Assembly: GCA_963802355.1 (NCBI GenBank)
Contig: CAWDIV010000015.1
Span: forward strand, 496,001 to 560,000
Reading direction: 5' to 3'
DNA: 64,000 nucleotides
Source: SG8-41 sp963802355
Lineage (GTDB): Bacteria; Pseudomonadota; Gammaproteobacteria; Burkholderiales; SG8-41
A program made the position numbers and the translations under genes. Under the pieces are notes generated by a model that was not told where the DNA came from, did not search any database, and saw only the letters and a program-made list of their open reading frames with translations. Below, piece by piece: positions 17,080-24,560 of the stretch. Within the stretch, counting starts at the first letter, position 1. The number at the start of each line of letters is the position of its first letter.

Positions 17080-18854
17080 GGGCGCACCGGTATTTCGACG
17101 GTCACTACCGTATCGCGGCCCGGCCCGGTTTCCACCTGGCAGGCGCCGCCTAGAGCGAGCGCGCGTTCCGAAATGGACCGGGGTTTGAATGATTTCACCG
17201 ATAACGCGATATCGCACGGATTTGCGATCCGCAATTTAAGCTGTTGCATATCGCAGGACAGATTGATGCGCGCAAGAGGAGCATTAGTGTGGCGACGGAT
17301 ATTGCTCAACGCCTCACTGACTATATGAAACGCCTCACCTGCAAGGCCGTCATCGACCCCGAATTCGCCTGTGGCTTCCACATCTACCTCGATACCGTAA
17401 AGCTCACCAAAGCGTGCGACCTGACGGCGCACCGCGGGCACCAATTCCGCATTTCCAGGTGTCTTCTCGCCACGCAGCCCCTTAACGTAGCGGCGGAGTT
17501 GCGCGATCTCCATAGTTGCCATTTCGACGAGCCGCCCGATATCTTTCGACAGCGGCTCCTCCGGAGCGACTTTGCGGTCCAGAGCTTCGAGCGCGAATTT
17601 GAGGCCGATGTAGGGCTGGATCGTGCTGTCGTGAATATCGCGTGAGATTTTCTGGCGCTCATGTTCGGCGACCTCCCTGGCGAGGCGGTCGAGTAGTTGC
17701 ACGTTCTCGATCCGGGGTGTTAGCTGCTCGCCGAGTTGCAGGAAAAATGGCAGGTCTGCCGGCCCGAAACAGCCTCTATCGGAGCAAATGAACAGCCGCG
17801 CTGTGCCGCCCTGGCGCAGATTGAATTGGATCGAGCAGAAACCGGCACAGTCGAGGCGGCTGGCCACGGCGGCGGCGGCGCTGGCATGCGTCTTCGACGC
17901 TGCCGCGTTTGCCGCCGTAAAACCATAAATGTCCGCCTGTCGCAGGCCATTCCTGCCGCGGTAAATGACCGCGCGGTCTGTCGCCAGCCTCAACAGCATG
18001 TTGCTGAGCTCAGCGGCAGCGGTATCGGGCGCCCGACCGATTCGGCCAGGAAGGTTTGCCTGGAATACTCGGGGCGGATGGCCCGCTTCGACCAAAACGA
18101 GCGCGTATCTGTGAACCGGATACAGGGTGGCAAGTTGCCGTACTACCTGGTCGATTATCTGCTCGATATTGAGCCTCGGGTTGAACCGGGAATCGATCTC
18201 CTTGAGCGATGTGAGCCGGCGGCTCAGTACCAGACTCGAGTTGGCCCACGTGGCGATCAGGTAGCCGAGTACCAATAAGGCGATGGGCGGCAGGAGAATG
18301 TCGGCGGCGAGAAGCGGGCCGGTACTCAAGACACCGATGGCCAACAGGCTGATGGCTGAGCACACTGACATCGTGATCCCTGGAGCGAACCCCCAACGCA
18401 GAGAAACAAATAACACCGGAAAGGGCAGGAAAAAGGAGAAATGGCTTTGTGGACCGCCGGTCATCGCGGTGATTCCCAGGTACCACAGGGTATCGATCCA
18501 GTATGTGACCTGCGGCTCCTGGGATGCGCTGTCACGCACTGTCCGCCAGTACAGCGCGCCGACGTAGACCGCGAATAGAACGAGCAGGGAAAGCGGCCAA
18601 AGCGGCCTCTGACCCACATGGGACTGGAACACGATATGCGCAGCCGCAAAGAAGGAAACAAGCCGTACTGCAGCCGCCAACCGTGTGTTGGTCGTTGCGG
18701 GGAAAGTCTGGTCGATGTCGGCGATGGTCGACGCGCGCTCACCGGGCGATGAAGCATCACCGCCCACGAGGCGTTGCTCTACCGGCCGCCGGTTACGCAG
18801 CCAGCGAACAGCCTGCTGGGTAAACGCCGTGTATGCGTTCATTGCTATGGTCAT
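17076..18854 (-). CDS. NarX/DegS-type sensor histidine kinase
   Basis: About 592 residues. Some six membrane segments occur between residues 55 and 215, with LPFPVLFVSLRWGF among them, followed by a GAF-like sensor region (about 235-385). The HisKA_3 dimerisation motif HERQKISRDIHDSTIQPYIG starts near 398 with phospho-His about 408. The HATPase domain has an N box (EALSNIRRHTNA) and the PRSISERALALGG block, but no canonical DxGxG is visible. The exact start is uncertain: ATG codons at 18842, 18854 and 18881 are possible. The 18881 ATG overlaps a palindrome, so I use 18854. Confidence 0.88.
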   Translation of the reverse strand: MTIAMNAYTAFTQQAVRWLRNRRPVEQRLVGGDASSPGERASTIADIDQTFPATTNTRLAAAVRLVSFFAAAHIVFQSHVGQRPLWPLSLLVLFAVYVGALYWRTVRDSASQEPQVTYWIDTLWYLGITAMTGGPQSHFSFFLPFPVLFVSLRWGFAPGITMSVCSAISLLAIGVLSTGPLLAADILLPPIALLVLGYLIATWANSSLVLSRRLTSLKEIDSRFNPRLNIEQIIDQVVRQLATLYPVHRYALVLVEAGHPPRVFQANLPGRIGRAPDTAAAELSNMLLRLATDRAVIYRGRNGLRQADIYGFTAANAAASKTHASAAAAVASRLDCAGFCSIQFNLRQGGTARLFICSDRGCFGPADLPFFLQLGEQLTPRIENVQLLDRLAREVAEHERQKISRDIHDSTIQPYIGLKFALEALDRKVAPEEPLSKDIGRLVEMATMEIAQLRRYVKGLRGEKTPGNAELVPAVRRQVARFGELYGIEVDVEATGEFGVDDGLAGEAFHIVSEALSNIRRHTNAPLARINLSCDMQQLKLRIANPCDIALSVKSFKPRSISERALALGGACQVETGPGRDTVVTVEIPVRP

Positions 18855-18870
18855 CACCGCCCGAGCCCCC

Positions 18871-18888
18871 GTAAACCGCACGGTTTAC
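18871..18888. promoter_or_regulatory. Inverted repeat upstream of the kinase gene
   Basis: GTAAACCG-CA-CGGTTTAC: two 8-bp arms around a 2-base centre, immediately upstream of the kinase start. It has operator-like symmetry but differs from the GGGACAATTGTCCC sites. The bound factor is unknown. Confidence 0.45.
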
Positions 18889-19046
18889 AAATACGTATCG
18901 CCCCGTTTGCTGATGCCCAGCAAAGTGGGTTTGTCACCGCTGGGACTGCTGTAGGAAAATCAGCCCCAGCCACCCGGTCAGCTGCCGTCCTATCTTCGAA
19001 AGTCATCGCTTTCGCGATGGACCATCGGCCGGGCTCTGTGGGATGA

Positions 19047-19266
19047 GCAATTTACGTACCAGATCAAATTGCTCGCTGATATGGCGTCACGCAGCAAAAA
19101 CCCCGCCATAGCGGTGTTAGCCGGGAGGAGACTCTCATTCACCGCTTCGGCTGACGCCGGGCCTTTTTCCCGTACCGCAGTTTCCGACTGTCACGCTACC
19201 GTCAGTACTGATGTCGTTTTCGACAGGTCCCCTTTACATGCAAACACATTCCCGATCGCTGCGATT
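19047..19266 (-). promoter_or_regulatory. Conserved leader B upstream of the kinase gene, with terminator-like hairpin
   Basis: Homologue of 14063-14280. On the minus strand it contains CTGTCGAAAACGACATCA, CTGACGGTAGCGTGACAG and AGTCGGAAACTGCGG, then the hairpin CCCGGCTA-ACACCGC-TATGGCGGGG followed by TTTTTG, then CTGCGTGACGCC and a 9-bp repeat GAGCAATTT/AAATTGCTC. An AGCGGTG stretch upstream is exactly complementary to CACCGCT in the hairpin, so a mutually exclusive antiterminator fold is possible. It lies roughly 190-410 bp before the kinase start. Differences from copy A do not favour third codon positions, which argues for RNA or DNA function rather than coding. Confidence 0.55.
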
Positions 19267-19329
19267 ACCTCGTTCGCCGCCGATTGATACTCGAAGCTGG
19301 AATCTTGTTAACGATCAGTGTCCGATGAC

Positions 19330-19600
19330 ATTGGCATCATAGTTTGAGAAAGCTTGGATGGTCTGCCGAAGATAACGGCAGCCGATACTTCGTCAAGGCT
19401 TGCCGAGCCCTCCCGAGAGGTATGCGGTTCATCGCCCATTCGCGGAAGCGCGGTTCCTCGAAGAACAACAGTGCGGTCATCGGGGTCTCGATGAAAAGTC
19501 GGCGCTATCGAATTCACGCGGATGTTGTGCGGCGCAAGCTCGACGGCCGAGGCCTTGGTGAGTTCTTCGAGCGCGTGCTTGCCCTGGTTACGCGCCGCCG
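19330..19600 (-). pseudogene. C-terminal fragment of a short-chain dehydrogenase (SDR)
   Basis: The minus strand encodes KHALEELTKASAVELAPHNI then RVNSIAPTF, a typical SDR segment just after the catalytic YxxxK (the Tyr is lost). In other frames it continues IETPMTALLFFEEPRFREWAMN, then DEVSAAVIF. The Rossmann N-terminus is absent: upstream DNA changes directly into the 3' end of a Bug receptor gene at 19709. It is a truncated, frameshifted remnant that marks the boundary between the pilus block and the catabolic island. Confidence 0.7.
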
Positions 19601-19708
19601 GCGTCCCGCGGGGAGCGTGTGTGGCGCACTTTCGAAGTTCAACGCGGGCGACCCCACCCGCGCATTCTTGCCCGGAATATCCGTCGCCGCACCGGATTTC
19701 CCGCGCCA

Positions 19709-20686
19709 TCAATCGACCGGCTGAATTCCGGCCTCCCTGATGATCTTCGCCCAGCGCACGAGCTCCGATTTGACGAACTCGGTCGCCTCCTTCGGGTTGC
19801 TGCCCACCGGTTCCGCGCCCAGCCCCGCCAGGCGGTTCTTTACTTCGGGATCGGCCAGCGTCCTCATCACTTCCTTGTGCAGGCGTTCGATCACGGCCGG
19901 GGGCGTGCGCGACGGCAGCGCCAGCACCTGCCATTCGTTGACGTTGTAACCCGCGACACCGCGCTCGGAACACGGCGCCAGCTCGGGCAGCGCGGGGCTA
20001 CGCCGAACGTTGCTGACACACAGGGCATTCAATCGGCCTGCCTTGATGTGCGGGTGTACGGAGGTGATGGTCCCGAACAACATCGAGATCTGCCCACCAA
20101 GCAGGTCGCTCAAGGCCTGGCCGATAGCCTTGTACGGCACGTGCACGATGTTGATGCCGGCGATGCTGCGGAACACTTCAGTGGCGAGGTGATTGGCGCC
20201 GCCGTTGCCGGCAGAGCCATAGTTCAATGCGCCCGGTTTTGCCTTGGCGAGGGCAATCAGCTCCGCGGGGGATCGCACCGGTACCGACGGATGCACCACC
20301 AACACCATCGGTACGATCGCGAGGTGGCTGACCTCGGCGAAATCCCTGGCCACGTCGAACGGCAGCTTGCGGAACAGGCTCGGATTGGCGCCAAACGCGA
20401 TGTTCGCGAGCAGCCACGTGTAGCCGTCGGACGGCGCCTTGGCAACCGAATCGACCGCGGGTATCGTCGCGCCACCCGGGCGGTTGTCGACCACGACCTG
20501 CTGGCCGAGAAACTCCGACATCCGCGGCGCCATCGTTCGCGCGGTGATGTCGGCCGCGCCGCCGGGCGCATACGGGATCACCCAGCGGATCGTCTTGCTC
20601 GGGTAGTCCTGCGCGCATGCGCCCGCCGTCCACATTGCCAGCGCAACGAGCGGCACGCCCCGCACAATACTTGCCGGGTGTGTCAT
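19709..20686 (-). CDS. Bug/TctC-family periplasmic solute receptor 1
   Basis: About 325 residues. A signal peptide ends near AGACAQ, followed by the family start YPSKTIRWVIPYAPGGAADI, the VVVDNRPG block, DGYTWLLAN and the HVPYKAIGQALSDLLGGQI region. Bug receptors bind carboxylates and other small solutes for tripartite tricarboxylate transporters, but no TctA or TctB membrane gene is in the window. GGAGG precedes the ATG at 20686. It sits 11 bp after the deacetylase gene, so it is the last gene of a five-gene minus-strand operon. Confidence 0.88.
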   Translation of the reverse strand: MTHPASIVRGVPLVALAMWTAGACAQDYPSKTIRWVIPYAPGGAADITARTMAPRMSEFLGQQVVVDNRPGGATIPAVDSVAKAPSDGYTWLLANIAFGANPSLFRKLPFDVARDFAEVSHLAIVPMVLVVHPSVPVRSPAELIALAKAKPGALNYGSAGNGGANHLATEVFRSIAGINIVHVPYKAIGQALSDLLGGQISMLFGTITSVHPHIKAGRLNALCVSNVRRSPALPELAPCSERGVAGYNVNEWQVLALPSRTPPAVIERLHKEVMRTLADPEVKNRLAGLGAEPVGSNPKEATEFVKSELVRWAKIIREAGIQPVD

Positions 20687-20697
20687 CGGGTCCTCCT

Positions 20698-21591
20698 TCA
20701 GTAACCCTTTTTCAGCCACCAGCGCGCGATGTCCACGCGGCGGGCGAACCAGGCATCAGGACGTTGCCTCGCATAGCTCAGGAATCTGTCGAGCACGTGC
20801 GCATAGGCGGGGCGGCCCGAGATGCGGCAGTGCAGCGCCACCGTCATCATTTTGGGGCGGGCAGCTCCTTCTTCGTACAGCGTATCGAAGGTGTAGCGCA
20901 TGACGCTGTAGAAGTCGTCGGGACCGCCGCCCCCGCCGCGGAAGGCGCGGCCGTCGTTCACGTCGTTGGTATAAGGGATCACGAGCCAGCGACCCTCCTT
21001 GACGCTGTCGTAATAGGGCAGGTCGTCGTTGATGGCGTGGCAACTGTCGTAGACAAAGCCGCCCTCCTCGACGAGCAACTCGCGCGTATTGACGCTGGGC
21101 CCATAGCGCGGCATCCAGCCCATGGGGCGTTCGCCCGTCGTCAACCGGATGGCGTCCACCGCCTTGCGGATCGCCTCGCGCTCCCGGTCCCGGCTCATCT
21201 TGTGATACTCCTCCCAGCGGTAGCCATGGCCGGCGGGTTCATGCCCGCGCCCGGTGATATCCCGCGCCACCTCGCGATTGCGCTCCAGCGCGAGGCCGCA
21301 CGCCAGGAAGGTGCACTTGATGCCGTGCTTGTCGAGCAGATCGAGCAGCCGCCACACACCTACCCGGCTACCGTACTCGAAAAACGATTCGTTGAGCAGA
21401 TCGCGCTGGTCGAGAGCGACGGGCGATGCCACGTCTCCGGTAGGCTCGCGATGGGGATCGCCGTCCAGCAACGAGTACTCGGACCCCTCCTCATAGTTCA
21501 CCGCTACCTGCACGGCGATCCGGGCGTCCCCGGGCCACTTCACGGCGGGCGGATTCCTCCCGTAGCCGATGAAATCACGCTGTTTGGACAT
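20698..21591 (-). CDS. PuuE/allantoinase-type polysaccharide deacetylase-fold hydrolase
   Basis: 297 residues of NodB fold. Conserved pieces are IAVQVAVNYEEGSE near residue 25, then GVWRLLDLLDKHGIKCTFLACG and the GHEPAGHGYRWEEYHKMS block with metal-binding His. This sub-family includes allantoinase PuuE and related amidohydrolases rather than true chitin deacetylases. Next to HyuA, HyuB and a racemase it probably hydrolyses a C-N bond of a cyclic ureide or amide; the substrate is inference. The start at 21591 lies 14 bp from the racemase stop. Confidence 0.8.
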   Translation of the reverse strand: MSKQRDFIGYGRNPPAVKWPGDARIAVQVAVNYEEGSEYSLLDGDPHREPTGDVASPVALDQRDLLNESFFEYGSRVGVWRLLDLLDKHGIKCTFLACGLALERNREVARDITGRGHEPAGHGYRWEEYHKMSRDREREAIRKAVDAIRLTTGERPMGWMPRYGPSVNTRELLVEEGGFVYDSCHAINDDLPYYDSVKEGRWLVIPYTNDVNDGRAFRGGGGGPDDFYSVMRYTFDTLYEEGAARPKMMTVALHCRISGRPAYAHVLDRFLSYARQRPDAWFARRVDIARWWLKKGY

Positions 21592-21605
21592 GGTCGGGAT
21601 GCGAG

Positions 21606-22766
21606 CTACGACGCGCCAAGATAGAGCCGGGGGATGCTCTCTCGCACCTCGAGCGCGAGGTCGGATACCCGCGCGGCGCACTGGCTGGTCACGACTTCCT
21701 CGGGAGCGATCCGGGTTCCGTCCTGCTCTCCGATGATCACGACTTCATCACCGACTTCCGCGCCGGGAACGCCGGTAAGATCGATGCGCGTGTATTCGAG
21801 CGACGGCGCGCCCAGTATCGGCACGCGCCTGCCACGCACGATCACCTCGCCGCAATGCAGCCGGTTCATGCCGTCGCTGTAGCCGATCGGGATGATGCCG
21901 ATGCGCATGCCGGGCACGAACCTGAACGCCGACTCTTCGAGAAACTCGGTTCGCGTCACGTCCCGCGCCTGGATCAGCCTGCTCTTCAAGCCGTGAAACG
22001 GTTGGCATCCTTGCCGGCCCTTCCCGGAATCGAGTGGCGAAAACAGCGCCGCCCCGGGATCGACCGCGTTCAGCACCATGGACTGCCCCGCCAGGCGGAG
22101 AACCTTGGAGCTTGCCACCACCTTGTACGGGACGGCTATGCCCGCCCGCTGCAATTCTTCGCAGACACCGACGAAGCGCCGGTACTGCCACTCGAGGGTC
22201 TGTTCGAGGCGACCTTGGGCAGGAACATTCGGATGTGCGTTCAACACATGGAGGCGGAGTTTCGGATGCCGAGCGATAGCCCTTACGTAAGCTGCGGCCT
22301 GCTCCGCCGCAACGCCGATGCGCTCCGGCCCCACCTCTACCTTCACCGCAACCTTGATCTCTCTTTGTGCATAGCGTGCGTATGCCGCAAGCGACTCTTC
22401 GCTGTGCAAAGTTGGAATGAGGTCGTATTCCTCCGCCGCCCTCACCGTTTCTTCGCCGGGCACGTTGCCCGCATAGACCAGTATCGGTGCCCGTATTCCG
22501 GCCTCCCGCAGCCTGATCGCGTCCTCCAGCCTCACCATCGACAGGGCATCGGCGCCGCCAACGAGGACTGTCCTGGCAGCAGCCAGCAAGCCATAGCCAT
22601 AGGCGTCGGACTTCAGGGTCGCGAAGAAATAGATATCCGGACCGATGGTCTCGCGGATCTGGCGTGCGCACTGCGCAATCGCCCCGAGATCGATCTCGAA
22701 AACGTTGGGGCGCGCGTGGATCGACGACTGCGAAACCCGGAAGGCTTGCTGCTCATCGATGTTCAC
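21606..22766 (-). CDS. Alanine racemase-fold PLP enzyme (amino-acid racemase)
   Basis: 386 residues, normal Alr length. PLP-binding Lys52 lies in FATLKSDAYGYG. The C-terminal beta domain contains PIGYSDGMNR with the catalytic-type Tyr, and EYTRIDLTGVPGAEVGDEV. The sequence is divergent enough that the substrate may not be alanine. Within a hydantoinase operon, racemisation of an N-carbamoyl amino acid product or of a D-amino acid is a reasonable guess. A cell-wall Alr encoded elsewhere is expected. Confidence 0.82.
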   Translation of the reverse strand: MNIDEQQAFRVSQSSIHARPNVFEIDLGAIAQCARQIRETIGPDIYFFATLKSDAYGYGLLAAARTVLVGGADALSMVRLEDAIRLREAGIRAPILVYAGNVPGEETVRAAEEYDLIPTLHSEESLAAYARYAQREIKVAVKVEVGPERIGVAAEQAAAYVRAIARHPKLRLHVLNAHPNVPAQGRLEQTLEWQYRRFVGVCEELQRAGIAVPYKVVASSKVLRLAGQSMVLNAVDPGAALFSPLDSGKGRQGCQPFHGLKSRLIQARDVTRTEFLEESAFRFVPGMRIGIIPIGYSDGMNRLHCGEVIVRGRRVPILGAPSLEYTRIDLTGVPGAEVGDEVVIIGEQDGTRIAPEEVVTSQCAARVSDLALEVRESIPRLYLGAS

Positions 22767-22813
22767 TTCGCACTCCTTGGTAACAACATGAGGGGATTTT
22801 TTACGAATTCCAA

Positions 22814-24544
22814 TCAGCGGCGGCGTTTGCGCTCGAGCGCGGTAGCTTCCGCATCCGGCTCGCCCGTCGCGTTACGGATCACGACGGCATATTCCCTGTA
22901 ACCGTGCTCGCGCGTCATCTTCTCCTGGATCACGTCCTCCGCGACAGCAGCGGGATCGCGCTCCAGCGGGTCGCCGTATCCGCCCGCCGCGGCCATCTCC
23001 GCCCGCAATACATCGTCCTTTTTCAGCCGCCGCACGAACTTCGACGGCAATTCCTCCGATGCGGCCGAAGCGGGATTGAGGAAGGCGCGGGCACAAGCGC
23101 CCGGCCCGCCTCCCAGCATGCCCCATGGCTGATGCAGGAAGCGGTCCGATCGCACCTGCACCATCGCATCATCCGCCAGGATGCGATATTGGCGCACTAT
23201 TCCCAGCGCGCCGCGATATCTGCCCGGCCCTCCGGTGTCCGGCAGGAACGCGTACTCCTCGACTCGGATCGGATTTTCCGCCTCGATCAGCTCGACCGGC
23301 ATGTTCGCGAGATTGCCGATGCAGTTCGGCCCGGCGTCCTGCCCGTCGCGGTCGGGACCGCCGCCGTGGCCGGTATTGTTGTGAAACTCGAGATGCAGGA
23401 ACCGCCGGTGACTCTCATCATGGCCGGACACGGCGATGGCGAACTCCGAGCCGCCCGGGCAGGCGCTTTGGCGATCGGGCATCAGCATCGCGAGCGCGCC
23501 GAGGACCACGGAGCGTATCCGGTATCCACTTTGTCCACGGGACCCGAACGCAGCCGGAAACGGCGCGTTCACGAACGTGCCCACCGGCGCGATCACCTTG
23601 ATCGGCCGATAGAGTCCCGCATTGCTTGGAATATCCATGTCGAGCATGGTGCGTATCGCCGCATACGCGCAGGAAGCGGTAAACGCATAGTAGCTGTGGA
23701 CCGCGCCGCCGAGCCGCCGATCGGTGTCGCTGAAATCGACCGTGATCTCCTCGCCCTGCTTGATCAGCTTGACGTGTATCCGCACCGGCCCCCCGCCGAC
23801 ACCATCGTCATCGTTCCACTCGGTGAACTCGCTCACGCCGTCGGGCAGCGCCGCGATCTGGGCGCGCGACAGGCGCTCGGCGTAATCGATGAGATCGTGC
23901 AGGTACGCGCGGAATTCCTCCACGTCCCACTGCGAGACGAGTCTTTCCAGCTCTCTCGCCGCTTGCTCCACCGCCGCCATTTCGGCCCGCACATCGGCCA
24001 GCACCCTCGCCGGTACGCGAGAATTGAACTCGATGATGCGCATGAGGGTGGAATTGATCCTTCCCGCTTCGACGATCTTGCTCGGCGGTATGCGCAGCCC
24101 TTCCTCGAAGATTTCGTTGCTGTCGGCCGCGTTGCCGCCGGCGACGCGGCCGCCGAGATCCGTGTGGTGCAGGATGATGCCGATCCAGGCGATCGGCTGC
24201 CCGGCGACAAACACCGGCTTGAACATGAAGATGTCGTTCAAGTGACTGCAGCCGGAATAGGGATCGTTGCAGACGAGCATGTCACCATCGGCTACGCCTT
24301 CGTCGGACTGCTTGAAATGGTCCAGGCACCCCTTGATCGCGGGCATCATGGCGCCTAGGTGCACCGGCACGGCCAGCCCCTGCGCGACGAGCTGGCCATC
24401 GGCATCCATGATCGCCGCGGAGAAGTCGAGGCTGTTCTTCACGTTCGCCGAGCGTGCCGTGCGGACGATCATGACGAGCACGTTCTCAGCGATAGTTATG
24501 AGCGCGTTCATCAGGAGCTCGCGCCTGACCGGATTGATCTTCAT
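22814..24544 (-). CDS. hyuB: Hydantoinase/oxoprolinase family subunit B
   Basis: 576 residues of the HyuB family. Characteristic pieces are the start KINPVRRELLMNALITIAEN, CNDPYSGCSHLNDIFMFKP, HHTDLGGRVAGGNAAD, and a C-terminal GGGPDRDGQDAGPN region. With HyuA it forms an ATP-dependent amide-ring-opening enzyme (N-methylhydantoinase, 5-oxoprolinase or acetone/acetophenone carboxylase relatives). The exact substrate cannot be read from sequence. The 16-bp gap to hyuA indicates co-transcription. Confidence 0.9.
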   Translation of the reverse strand: MKINPVRRELLMNALITIAENVLVMIVRTARSANVKNSLDFSAAIMDADGQLVAQGLAVPVHLGAMMPAIKGCLDHFKQSDEGVADGDMLVCNDPYSGCSHLNDIFMFKPVFVAGQPIAWIGIILHHTDLGGRVAGGNAADSNEIFEEGLRIPPSKIVEAGRINSTLMRIIEFNSRVPARVLADVRAEMAAVEQAARELERLVSQWDVEEFRAYLHDLIDYAERLSRAQIAALPDGVSEFTEWNDDDGVGGGPVRIHVKLIKQGEEITVDFSDTDRRLGGAVHSYYAFTASCAYAAIRTMLDMDIPSNAGLYRPIKVIAPVGTFVNAPFPAAFGSRGQSGYRIRSVVLGALAMLMPDRQSACPGGSEFAIAVSGHDESHRRFLHLEFHNNTGHGGGPDRDGQDAGPNCIGNLANMPVELIEAENPIRVEEYAFLPDTGGPGRYRGALGIVRQYRILADDAMVQVRSDRFLHQPWGMLGGGPGACARAFLNPASAASEELPSKFVRRLKKDDVLRAEMAAAGGYGDPLERDPAAVAEDVIQEKMTREHGYREYAVVIRNATGEPDAEATALERKRRR

Positions 24545-24560
24545 GTCATCTTCGGTATGA

